Part shown: positions 43,968 through 52,072 of the stretch, piece by piece | Numbering within the stretch: position 1 is the first letter of the stretch | Layout of the letters: each line of letters opens with the position of its first letter | Assembly: GCF_037892605.1 (NCBI RefSeq) | Contig: NZ_JBBKTU010000001.1 | Location: 3,534,001-3,598,000, forward strand | DNA: 64,000 nucleotides | Origin: Lacibacter sp. H407 | Lineage (GTDB): Bacteria; Bacteroidota; Bacteroidia; Chitinophagales; Chitinophagaceae | Direction of reading: 5' to 3' | Notes under the pieces: generated by a model | The model's database searches: none | The model's input: the letters and a program-made list of their open reading frames with translations, nothing else | Told to the model about the DNA's origin: nothing | Position numbers and translations under genes: made by a program

Positions 43968-44844
43968 CCTCCATATCATTTAGTTGCGAAGCAAGTGCAA
44001 GCAGATCTCTTTTCTTGTAAGCATTCTTTTCTTTATCAAAACACTTTGCATATTCTTCCAGCATTCGTTGGATAATGCGTTTGTTGCTCATGGGTTTGAA
44101 ATAAGAAGTAGTAGGGGATACGCTGATGCGTTTGAAATATGTTTCTACATCTTTGTGCGAAAAGATCTGTCCACTGGCTCCATCCATATAAAACTGGATA
44201 TGTTCCGGCGGAAAATCTGAGTCAACACTATTCTCAGGATCATCATCAAAATAACCAAGAATGAATTGCCTTGGGATATTGATCATGTGCAGATTAATAT
44301 CCAGCAGGTTGGCCAATGAAAGCAGCAGGATGCCAATTGAAATAGCATTTCCTTTTTTCGCTTCGATGAGTTTATGAACTAAAAATTCATCGCCATGATT
44401 GTAATTGATCTCTGTTCCTTTGATCTTGTAATAATTGAACAGGATATTGTTGAGCACATTTACTTTTTCCAGTGACGTAAGAAAGCTGTTCAATTCCAGC
44501 CACACGTTCCGTCGCACTTTTTCCAGTTCCTGGTAATGCGATAATAAATTCAGATCGGGGTACTGATAACGGCTCACCAGCAATGCGCCTGTAAAAAGAT
44601 CATGTTCTTTATCGTTGGCCCACGCATTTACATCTTCCTGCAATTCACGAAAATGCAAACCATGGATCAGCATCTCAATGCGCTCCTGTGTATATTCATC
44701 GGCTGTGGTTTCCCATAAATGTTCAAGGTTGGGAATGATCTCTTTGCCCAACGAAATGATCTTCTCACTCACCGTATTGTACACTTCATCATCGGGGTCG
44801 TCAATGAGGTGAAGTAATGCTGATATTTCTTTCGTTTGTTCCAT
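43960..44844 (-). CDS. SirB1-like transglutaminase-family protein
   Basis: A 294-residue protein. The N-terminal half (about 1-110) is HEAT-like and helical (LLHLIDDPDDEVYNTVSEKI). The centre, LNNILFNYYKIKGTEINYNHGDEF, with KGNAISIGILLLSLANLLDINLHMINIPRQFIL, matches the SirB1 N-terminal/transglutaminase-like domain. The usual catalytic Cys position appears as Ala in GNAIS, so enzymatic activity is doubtful. It is the first gene of the coupled csaA-ogt operon. Function is unknown. Confidence 0.8.
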   Translation of the reverse strand: MEQTKEISALLHLIDDPDDEVYNTVSEKIISLGKEIIPNLEHLWETTADEYTQERIEMLIHGLHFRELQEDVNAWANDKEHDLFTGALLVSRYQYPDLNLLSHYQELEKVRRNVWLELNSFLTSLEKVNVLNNILFNYYKIKGTEINYNHGDEFLVHKLIEAKKGNAISIGILLLSLANLLDINLHMINIPRQFILGYFDDDPENSVDSDFPPEHIQFYMDGASGQIFSHKDVETYFKRISVSPTTSYFKPMSNKRIIQRMLEEYAKCFDKEKNAYKKRDLLALASQLNDMEDE

Positions 44845-45116
44845 CTATTCAGTTTCGATGCTAAGATGCCTTAATCTGGAATTTAAATTGCAAAAACTGT
44901 ACAACATATCTTGAAAAAGTTGTTCACAACGATGTGGATGACTTGTTTTTCCGTAGTAAAACCACCTGTTTTAGAAAGCCGCTAAGTACATTCACTTATG
45001 GCTTTGTTAGGTAAGCACGAATTTTTGATTATAAACACAATAAATTGTTCGAATTACAATTTATCTGCTGTAACCTTGTGTCACCAACAGATTGATCCGA
45101 ATATCCAAAAAACCAA
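44845..45116. other. intergenic region upstream of an orphan transcript
   Basis: Starting from the divergent SirB1-like gene, about 230 bases hold no convincing gene. A 67-codon ORF beginning in this region lacks coding character. At its right end a promoter-like TTG-N23-TAACCTTG (ending at 45078) precedes a short transcript that ends at the terminator at 45245-45273. Confidence 0.4.
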
Positions 45117-45227
45117 ATGGCGAAAGCCGCTAAAATCCAATGAAGGCCTGTTTTTGAATTCTGGCCCTATGAACCAAACTACGCTGGCTTCTGTACCTTA
45201 AGAGAACGGACAAATGAAACAGAATAA
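45117..45227 (+). other. TGA-interrupted short reading frame in an orphan transcription unit
   Basis: The ATG opens MAKAAKIQ, then TGA, then a same-frame continuation of 27 residues (RPVFEFWPYEPNYAGFCTL and RERTNETE) to TAA. The continuation has a protein-like composition. It lies between a promoter-like sequence and a strong terminator and nothing else is encoded there. It could be a decayed small gene, a recoded gene or a non-coding RNA with chance frames. Confidence 0.3.
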
Positions 45228-45244
45228 AATTGAAGCAGCATAAG

Positions 45245-45273
45245 AGTCCCCCGGATAACGGGGGACTTTTTTT
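45245..45273 (+). terminator. strong rho-independent terminator of the orphan transcript
   Basis: A perfect 9-bp GC-rich stem AGTCCCCCG / CGGGGGACT, loop GATAA, followed by TTTTTT. No annotated protein gene precedes it on this strand. Confidence 0.85.
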
Positions 45274-45363
45274 ATTCATTACTTAATCTTCTTACAAACC
45301 AGACCGCATCGGTTTGTTTTCTCTGTAAATTGCTGCTTTCGCTTTCTACCTATATAACTGATC

Positions 45364-46170
45364 ATGAATAAAATTCTGTTCGTGTTGCTTTTTGCTGCCG
45401 CTTGTTCGGTTGCTTCACAAAAAACGATTGTTATGCAATTTGCTCAAAACCCCGTTGTAGCGCACAGAGGTGCGTTCAAGAAAAACAAACTGCCTGAAAA
45501 CTCCATTGCAGGATTAAAGAAAGCCATCCGTTTGAAATGTACGGGTTCTGAATTTGATGTGCGGATGACAGCTGATGATTCCCTGATCATTAATCATGAT
45601 CCGCATTTCAATAAACTGGAAGTGGAGAGATCAACTTTTGCACAGTTGCAGCAGTTTACACTTTCAAATGGTGAGCAGTTGCCAACGCTGCAGCAATATC
45701 TGGAAGCAGGTTTGCAAAATAACAGCACAACACGCTTGGTGTTGGAATTAAAGCCATCCGGCATCAGTAAAGAACGTGCAAAGCAAAGTGCAGAGAAAGC
45801 AGTACAACTTGTAAAGCGTTTAAAAGCGGAAGCAATGATCGTGTATATCAGTTTTGACTATGATATTCTTTTGAAGATAAGAGAGCTGGATGCAACTGCT
45901 TCGTTACAATATCTCGAAGGCAATAAATCGCCTGCACAATTAAAAGCTGATAAGATCGATGGCGCCGATTATCATTTTACCGTCTTTCAAAAAAATCCGG
46001 GATGGATTGCAGAAGCCAAACAACACAATATTATTTTGAATGCATGGACGGTGAACGATGCGGCCACGATGGACTGGCTTCTTGAAAATGGATTTGAATT
46101 TATTACCACGAATGAACCGGAGTTGTTGTTTGAAAGGGTGTCTGCTTTCAAGAATCGTAACAATAATTAG
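45364..46170 (+). CDS. secreted glycerophosphodiester phosphodiesterase-like protein
   Basis: A 268-residue TIM-barrel GDPD protein with a signal peptide (MNKILFVLLFAAACSVAS). The catalytic blocks are VVAHRGAFKKNKLPENSIAGL (first His, Arg, Glu-Asn), GSEFDVRMTADDSLIINHDP (metal-binding Glu/Asp and second His), LVLELKPSG, and NAWTVNDAATMDWLLENGFEFITTNEP at the end. It would release glycerol 3-phosphate from phosphodiesters in the periplasm. It converges with the GntR-type regulator gene. Confidence 0.88.
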   Translation: MNKILFVLLFAAACSVASQKTIVMQFAQNPVVAHRGAFKKNKLPENSIAGLKKAIRLKCTGSEFDVRMTADDSLIINHDPHFNKLEVERSTFAQLQQFTLSNGEQLPTLQQYLEAGLQNNSTTRLVLELKPSGISKERAKQSAEKAVQLVKRLKAEAMIVYISFDYDILLKIRELDATASLQYLEGNKSPAQLKADKIDGADYHFTVFQKNPGWIAEAKQHNIILNAWTVNDAATMDWLLENGFEFITTNEPELLFERVSAFKNRNNN

Positions 46171-46233
46171 TGTGGTATACTTAAGCCTGTCGCTTTTCAA
46201 ACAGCATGTCGAGTATTTCGATGATGATCTTTA

Positions 46234-47265
46234 TTACAACGACTTCCGCAACGTTAACGCAAACGGTACTTCCAAATGCTTCTGATCGTTTTGCAAAATC
46301 ATATTGGCGACCATTTCGCCCATTTGTTTAAAATCGGTGGAGATGGTGGTAATGCCATCCAGCATAAAACGTTTCCAAGGCGTTTCGTTGTAAGAGATGA
46401 TGCCGATATCTTTTCCCACCTCTAATTTGGTAGATTGTATTTTATCTAACAGGATCAACAAATCATCTTCCATCAAATTGATATATACATCTCCTTCAGC
46501 AATCGTTTCATCTTTGATCTTGTGTACTACTTTGTGTTGGAATGCATACTCCATACAGAAGTTTTCAAATCCTTTCAGTATTTCATCAGGGAAGTAAGTA
46601 TAGGAAGGGAACACCAGTTTCAATGTGTGATAATTGCTCAGGCTGGGCAATGCTTCTTTGAGGGCATTGAAAATGTCTTTCTCAAAATTTTCGTACACAG
46701 CACCATATTCACCTTTTATACCTGGTATCAATTTGTCCAACAAAATGAGTTGACCTTCGTTGATCTCATTGATCACTTCTGCTGCATTATCGCCGCCTTC
46801 CAAAAAATGGGGGATCACGACATAATGCGTATAACCTTCTCTTCGGTTTTGCAGTAATTTTTTAAATAAACTGAAATCATTATTATAGATATAAAAATCG
46901 ATGGCTGCTTGTTCGCCCAATGTTTTTACAAACGAATCGTAAATGAGTTTTTTGTGTGTACTCAGCTTATTGAATATGAGGAACACACGAATGCTTTGTT
47001 TTACATCGGTCTTTGAAATAAAATAACCTTTGCCGGGTACAGATCCCACCACGCCCAATTGCTTCAACTGTCGGTATGCTTTTTCAGCTGTATCCCGGGA
47101 GATATCCAATTCATAACTCAGATCGTTGATCGAAGGAAGTTGATAATCCTTCCCGATATTTCCCTGCTCAACACCTTTTAAAATGGAGTTGATGAGTTGT
47201 ACATATTTTGGGGTGATGGATTGTTCATCAATCAGTATATGCCGGTATATATTGTCGCTTGACAT
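46234..47265 (-). CDS. GntR-family regulator with sugar-binding domain
   Basis: A 343-residue regulator. A GntR winged helix (about residues 10-80: KYVQLINSILKGVEQGNIGK, LPSINDLSYELDISRDTAEKAYRQL, GVVGSVPGKGYFI) is joined to a periplasmic-binding-protein-like effector domain (about 90-343: IRVFLIFNKL, GIISYNETPWKRFMLDGITTIS, FKQMGEMVANMIL), as in LacI proteins. It diverges from rhaT and is the only regulator in the rhamnose locus, so it probably controls it, with rhamnose or a derivative as effector (inference). A dyad between the two genes is the likely operator. Confidence 0.85.
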   Translation of the reverse strand: MSSDNIYRHILIDEQSITPKYVQLINSILKGVEQGNIGKDYQLPSINDLSYELDISRDTAEKAYRQLKQLGVVGSVPGKGYFISKTDVKQSIRVFLIFNKLSTHKKLIYDSFVKTLGEQAAIDFYIYNNDFSLFKKLLQNRREGYTHYVVIPHFLEGGDNAAEVINEINEGQLILLDKLIPGIKGEYGAVYENFEKDIFNALKEALPSLSNYHTLKLVFPSYTYFPDEILKGFENFCMEYAFQHKVVHKIKDETIAEGDVYINLMEDDLLILLDKIQSTKLEVGKDIGIISYNETPWKRFMLDGITTISTDFKQMGEMVANMILQNDQKHLEVPFALTLRKSL

Positions 47266-47379
47266 GCTTGCAGTTCGTTTTCAAATGATGGCAATCCGGA
47301 TGTTCCGGGGTTACGTTGAGGGGCAAAAGGTAAGTAATTTCTTAAAAACAACGGATGCATGAACAAATGGATAGTATAT

Positions 47380-47399
47380 TGACATGATAGTACATGACA
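47380..47399. promoter_or_regulatory. candidate GntR operator between the regulator and rhaT
   Basis: TGACATG, ATAGTA, CATGACA: a 20-bp dyad with 6 of 7 positions symmetric. The motif GATAGTA or GACAGTA recurs three times (at 47370, 47386 and 47396). It lies 114 bases from the regulator start and 65 bases from the rhaT start. Confidence 0.5.
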
Positions 47400-47464
47400 G
47401 TAAACGGGTGGGGAGGAGGTAATTTTATCCCTATCATCCTTGCTTTATAAAAAAATACTAACGA

Positions 47465-48553
47465 ATGCAGGTTTTATTAGGTGTGATCTTTCACTTCATC
47501 GGCGGCTTTGCTTCCGGAAGCTTTTATATCCCTTACAAAAAAGTAAAAGGATGGCATTGGGAGAGTTATTGGATCATTGGCGGATTGTTTTCCTGGCTCA
47601 TTGTTCCTCCCTTAGCAGCTTATCTTACCATTCCCGGTTTTGTTGACATTATTAAAGGCGAAGCAGGTCCTGTATTGGCGGCTACCTATATGTTCGGCAT
47701 TTTATGGGGTATTGGCGGATTAACGTATGGCCTTGGTGTGCGTTACCTTGGTGTATCGCTGGGCAGCAGTATCATCCTCGGTTTATGTATGGTGTTTGGC
47801 GCCATCATCCCCGCCATTTATTACGACTTCAATCCGGTTGCAGCGAAAGATACCTTTAGTATGATGGTTGGTTCTACCTGGGGCTTAACCATCTTAGCTG
47901 GTTTGCTCGTGTGTGTGATCGGAATCATCATTAGTGGTAAAGCAGGTATGATGAAAGAAAAAGAATTAAATGTTGCCGGTACCGATCCGCATGGTGCTGA
48001 AGTAAAAACAGAATACAAATTTGCATTGGGAATGTTTGTATCCATAGTATCAGGTGTGTTAAGTGCCTGTTTTAATTTTGGATTAGAAGCCGGACAAACA
48101 CTTGCAACCGTTGCGAATGAAGCATGGGTAGCAGCTAACCCCGGTGAAGGGGAATTTTTATACCGCAACAATGTGATTTATGTGGTGTTATTATGGGGTG
48201 GATTAACCACCAACTTGATATGGTGTGTTATTTTAAATGCACGCAATAAATCGTTTGGCGATTATACCAATAAGAAAACGCCTTTGTTCAAGAACTATCT
48301 GTTTGCGGCATTGGCCGGTACTACCTGGTTCCTGCAGTTTTTCTTTTATGGTATGGGCGAAAGTAAATTAGGAAACGGACCCAGCTCATGGATTTTGCAC
48401 ATGGCGTTCATTATTCTTGTAGCCAATATGTGGGGATTACTCTTAAAAGAATGGAAGGGCGTAAGTAAAAAAACAATCATGACCGTTACAACAGGTATCA
48501 TCATCATTATTCTTTCAGTGTTACTGGTAGGATATGGAAATAGCCTGCATTAA
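47465..48553 (+). CDS. rhaT: L-rhamnose/proton symporter
   Basis: A 362-residue transporter with about ten membrane helices. The start QVLLGVIFHFIGGFASGSFYIPYKKVKGWHWESYW and the blocks LGVSLGSSIILGLCMVFGAIIP and KFALGMFVSIVSGVLSACFNFGLEAG match RhaT. It imports L-rhamnose, and probably L-lyxose or mannose weakly, together with protons. It is the first gene of the rhamnose operon and is divergent from the GntR-type regulator. The next gene follows after 20 bases. Confidence 0.95.
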   Translation: MQVLLGVIFHFIGGFASGSFYIPYKKVKGWHWESYWIIGGLFSWLIVPPLAAYLTIPGFVDIIKGEAGPVLAATYMFGILWGIGGLTYGLGVRYLGVSLGSSIILGLCMVFGAIIPAIYYDFNPVAAKDTFSMMVGSTWGLTILAGLLVCVIGIIISGKAGMMKEKELNVAGTDPHGAEVKTEYKFALGMFVSIVSGVLSACFNFGLEAGQTLATVANEAWVAANPGEGEFLYRNNVIYVVLLWGGLTTNLIWCVILNARNKSFGDYTNKKTPLFKNYLFAALAGTTWFLQFFFYGMGESKLGNGPSSWILHMAFIILVANMWGLLLKEWKGVSKKTIMTVTTGIIIIILSVLLVGYGNSLH

Positions 48554-48573
48554 AAATATAAAAGAGGTATGTT

Positions 48574-50694
48574 ATGTCAGTAGAAACAAAAAAGTATAAA
48601 CACGTAAGCTATTTGTGGGATGATGCCAAAGCGGCAGCATTAGCAGGCGATGAAGTAGCGTTATTAGTGTATCGTTCCAATTTATTGGGCGCCGATTTAA
48701 GACTAACCAACTATGGTGGTGGTAACACTTCGTGCAAAGCAATGGCAAAAGATCCATTGACAGGCAACGAAGTGGAAGTGATGTGGGTGAAAGGTAGCGG
48801 TGGTGACCTTGGCACGATGAAGCGCAGCGGATTAGCGGCACTTTATGTAGATCGCTTACGTAGTTTAAAAAATATTTATCGTGGAATGGATCATGAAGAT
48901 GAAATGGTTGAACTGTTCAATCATTGTATTTATGATCTGGCTTCAAAAGCGCCATCGATCGATACACCATTGCATGGATTTCTTCCGTTTAAACATATAG
49001 ATCATTTACATCCCGATGCAGCCATTGCTATTGCTGCTGCAAAAGATGGAGAGAAGATCACCAAAGAATTATTTAACGGAACAATAGGTTGGGTGCCCTG
49101 GCAAAAACCGGGTTTCGATCTTGGCCTGCAATTAAAACAATGTTTGGATGAAAATCCCGGCATCCGTGGTATCATGCTTGGCTCACATGGTTTGTTTACC
49201 TGGGGCGATACCGCATACGAATCATATATCAACACATTGGAAGTAATTGAGCGTTGTGCAGATTATTTAGAAGATAATATCAAAAAGCAAACAGCGATAT
49301 TCGGCGGTGCAAAGTTGAGCTCATTACCGGAAGCAGAGCGTAAACAACAGGCGGCTGTATTGGCGCCGGTGTTACGTGGTTTTTGTTCTTCACAAAATCG
49401 AATGATCGGTCATTTTACTGATGATGCAAGAGTGTTGGAATACATCAATTCTAATGATCTTGATCGGTTAGCTCCGTTGGGAACAAGTTGTCCGGATCAT
49501 TTCCTTCGTACCAAAATTTCTCCATTGGTACTCAACCTTGCACCAACAGAAAATTTGAGCGATGTAACAGCGATCAAAGAAAAAATTACACCATTGTTTG
49601 AAGCATACCGCAAGATGTATGCAGAGTATTATACCACCTGCAAACATGCAAACAGTCCGGCCATGCGTGATCCAAATCCTGTGGTGATTCTCTATCCCGG
49701 TGTTGGTATGTTCACGTTTGCAAAAGACAAGCAAACAGCAAGAGTAGCAGCTGAGTTTTATATCAATGCCATCAATGTAATGAAAGGAGCTGAAGCAATT
49801 TCTGAATACACTTCATTGCCACGCCAGGAAGCATTCAACATTGAATACTGGTTACTGGAAGAAGCGAAATTGCAACGCATGCCGAAGCCAAAAGCATTGA
49901 GTGGAAAAATTGTATTGGTAACAGGAAGCGGTGGCGGAATTGGTAAAGCGATTGCGAAAAAATTTGCAGAAGAAGGCGCATGTGTGATCCTCAACGATAT
50001 GAATCCGGAACGTTTGTCGGAAGCAAAAGAAGAATTCATCAAGCAATTCGGAAAAGATACAGTAGCTGCTGATATATTGGATGTAACCGATGCTGATACC
50101 ATCAGCACAACAATGGCTACATCTGCACTTGCATTTGGCGGCGTGGATATTATTGTCAACAACGCAGGTCTTTCCATTTCAAAACCAATTGAAGAGCATA
50201 CAGAAAAAGATTGGGATCTGTTATATGATGTATTGGTGAAAGGTCAATTCATGGTGACGCAAAAAGCGGTTGAAGTAATGCGTAAACAGGGATTGGGTGG
50301 CGATGTGTTGAACATTGTTAGTAAGAATGCACTTGTAAGCGGACCTAATAACGCAGGCTATGGTTCAGCAAAAGCAGCACAAATGCATTTGAGCCGATTG
50401 AATGCCGCTGAATTAGGAAAAGATAAGATCCGTGTGAATGTGGTGAATCCTGATGCGGTAATTGCCGGCAGCAATATCTGGAGCGGCGGATGGGCCGAAG
50501 GCAGAGCCAAGGCTTATGGCATCAGTATTGAAGAGTTACCGGCTTATTATGCAGGACGAACTTTATTAAATGAAATTATACTACCTGAAGATATTGCCAA
50601 TGCATGTTTTGCATTTGCAGGTGGGCTGTTACATAAATCAACCGGAAATGTGTTAAACGTTGATGGTGGAGTTGCTACAGCTTTTGTACGGTAG
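48574..50694 (+). CDS. bifunctional L-rhamnulose-1-phosphate aldolase / short-chain dehydrogenase
   Basis: A 706-residue fusion. The N-terminal about 420 residues are a class II aldolase (TNYGGGNTSCKAMAKDPLTG, MWVKGSGGDLGTM, GSHGLFTWGDTAYESYINTL with zinc-binding His). Residues about 440-706 are an SDR domain (GKIVLVTGSGGGIGKAIA, NNAGLSISKPIEEH, catalytic Ser in IVSKNALVSG, Tyr-x3-Lys in GYGSAKAAQ). The aldolase gives DHAP and L-lactaldehyde; the SDR part is expected to oxidise lactaldehyde to L-lactate with NAD, as described for RhaEW-type fusions. The lutABC genes downstream fit this. AGAGGT before the ATG may be a Shine-Dalgarno sequence. Confidence 0.93.
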   Translation: MSVETKKYKHVSYLWDDAKAAALAGDEVALLVYRSNLLGADLRLTNYGGGNTSCKAMAKDPLTGNEVEVMWVKGSGGDLGTMKRSGLAALYVDRLRSLKNIYRGMDHEDEMVELFNHCIYDLASKAPSIDTPLHGFLPFKHIDHLHPDAAIAIAAAKDGEKITKELFNGTIGWVPWQKPGFDLGLQLKQCLDENPGIRGIMLGSHGLFTWGDTAYESYINTLEVIERCADYLEDNIKKQTAIFGGAKLSSLPEAERKQQAAVLAPVLRGFCSSQNRMIGHFTDDARVLEYINSNDLDRLAPLGTSCPDHFLRTKISPLVLNLAPTENLSDVTAIKEKITPLFEAYRKMYAEYYTTCKHANSPAMRDPNPVVILYPGVGMFTFAKDKQTARVAAEFYINAINVMKGAEAISEYTSLPRQEAFNIEYWLLEEAKLQRMPKPKALSGKIVLVTGSGGGIGKAIAKKFAEEGACVILNDMNPERLSEAKEEFIKQFGKDTVAADILDVTDADTISTTMATSALAFGGVDIIVNNAGLSISKPIEEHTEKDWDLLYDVLVKGQFMVTQKAVEVMRKQGLGGDVLNIVSKNALVSGPNNAGYGSAKAAQMHLSRLNAAELGKDKIRVNVVNPDAVIAGSNIWSGGWAEGRAKAYGISIEELPAYYAGRTLLNEIILPEDIANACFAFAGGLLHKSTGNVLNVDGGVATAFVR

Positions 50695-50731
50695 GAAATC
50701 TTTTTTCTCATAATCAATAGTTATTTAAAAC

Positions 50732-50763
50732 GGGTTGTCTGCTCTCATTCGACCCTTTTTTTT
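50732..50763 (+). terminator. terminator-like hairpin between the aldolase gene and rhaI
   Basis: GGGTTG / CGACCC (6 bp, one T-G pair), a 12-base loop and eight Ts. It could partly terminate or protect the 3' end of the rhaT-aldolase transcript within the cluster. Confidence 0.5.
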
Positions 50764-50797
50764 AAATTGATTAACTTAACAGTTATAAATTGAATGT

Positions 50798-52072
50798 ATG
50801 CGTATAGAAAAAAACAGGATCGCAGAGTTTAACGGATTGCATACCGCAGAGCATCAACGAAAATTCGATTTCATTGCAGCAGATATTCCGAATGTTGAAG
50901 AGGTGTTACAAAAACTTATCGACTTCCAGGTGGCAATCCCAAGTTGGGCATTGGGTACAGGTGGAACAAGATTCGGTCGTTTTGCAGGTGCAGGTGAGCC
51001 CGGCAGTTTAGAACAGAAATTAGAAGATGTTGGTTTGCTGCATGCGCTCAACCAATCGAGTGGTGCCATTTCATTACATATTCCGTGGGATATTCCTGAC
51101 AACTATGCATCTATCAAAGCCTCTGCGGCGCAACTGGGTTTGAAGTTTGATGCAGTAAATTCAAATACATTTCAAGATCAGAAAGAGCAGGAGCTGAGTT
51201 ATAAATTCGGTTCATTACAACATGTAAACAAGGCTGTACGCAAACAAGCCATTGAACATAATATTGAAGTTATTAAACATGGTGTTGAACTTGGTTCAAC
51301 TGCATTAACCGTTTGGTTAAGTGATGGCAGTTGTTTCCCAGGTCAATTAAATTTCAGAAAAGCATTTCAGAATACATTGGAAAGTCTGCAGGAAATCTAT
51401 GCAGCTTTACCAGATGATTGGAAAGTGTTTGTTGAATACAAAGCATTTGAACCAAACTTCTACTCAATGACAGTAGGCGATTGGGGACAATCATTGTTGT
51501 ATGCAAACAAACTCGGACCAAAAGCATATACATTAGTAGATCTTGGACATCATCTTCCTAACGCAAACATTGAACAGATCGTTGCATTGTTATTGATGGA
51601 AGGCAAGCTTGCCGGTTTCCATTTCAACGATAGTAAATATGGTGATGATGATCTAACTGTAGGCAGCATCAAACCTTATCAACTGTTTTTAATTTTTAAT
51701 GAACTGGTTGAAGGAATGGATGCAAGAGGCATGGATCATACAACTGATCTCGGCTGGATGATCGATGCAAGCCACAACGTAAAAGATCCGTTAGAAGATC
51801 TGTTACAATCAGTAGAAGCCATCATGATCGCTTATGCGCAGGCATTAACTGTTGATCGTAAAAAATTAAATGCAGCACAGGAAGCAAATGACGTGGTAGC
51901 CGCACAGGAAGTATTGCAAAATACTTTCAGAACAGATCTGCGTGCATTGGTTGCTGAAGCAAGATTGAGAAGTGGAGCAGCATTGTATCCTTTACAATTC
52001 TTCCGTGAACAGAAACTGAGGGAGCAATTGATAAAAGAAAGAGGCAGTAAGACTGTTGCAACAGGATTGTGA
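50798..52072 (+). CDS. rhaI: L-rhamnose isomerase
   Basis: A 424-residue TIM-barrel isomerase of the RhaI type (the Pseudomonas/Bacillus form, not E. coli RhaA). Motifs are VAIPSWALGTGGTRFGRF, SLHIPWDIPDNY, VEYKAFEPNFYSMTVGDWGQSLLY, LVDLGHHLPNANIE and AGFHFNDSKYGDDDLTVGSI, which carry the metal-binding Glu, Asp and His. It converts L-rhamnose to L-rhamnulose. The last base of its stop codon is the first base of the rhaB ATG, so the two are coupled. Confidence 0.93.
   Translation: MRIEKNRIAEFNGLHTAEHQRKFDFIAADIPNVEEVLQKLIDFQVAIPSWALGTGGTRFGRFAGAGEPGSLEQKLEDVGLLHALNQSSGAISLHIPWDIPDNYASIKASAAQLGLKFDAVNSNTFQDQKEQELSYKFGSLQHVNKAVRKQAIEHNIEVIKHGVELGSTALTVWLSDGSCFPGQLNFRKAFQNTLESLQEIYAALPDDWKVFVEYKAFEPNFYSMTVGDWGQSLLYANKLGPKAYTLVDLGHHLPNANIEQIVALLLMEGKLAGFHFNDSKYGDDDLTVGSIKPYQLFLIFNELVEGMDARGMDHTTDLGWMIDASHNVKDPLEDLLQSVEAIMIAYAQALTVDRKKLNAAQEANDVVAAQEVLQNTFRTDLRALVAEARLRSGAALYPLQFFREQKLREQLIKERGSKTVATGL

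Noticed and set aside
44998-45201. 67-codon plus-strand ORF
   Set aside because: Asn/Ser/Leu-rich with no domain character. The promoter-like site at 45071-45078 lies inside it, so a transcript from there would not include its start.
45071-45273. tmRNA or RNase P RNA in the orphan transcription unit
   Set aside because: No tag sequence, no tRNA-like end and no conserved P4-type sequence recognised; the unit is also too short.
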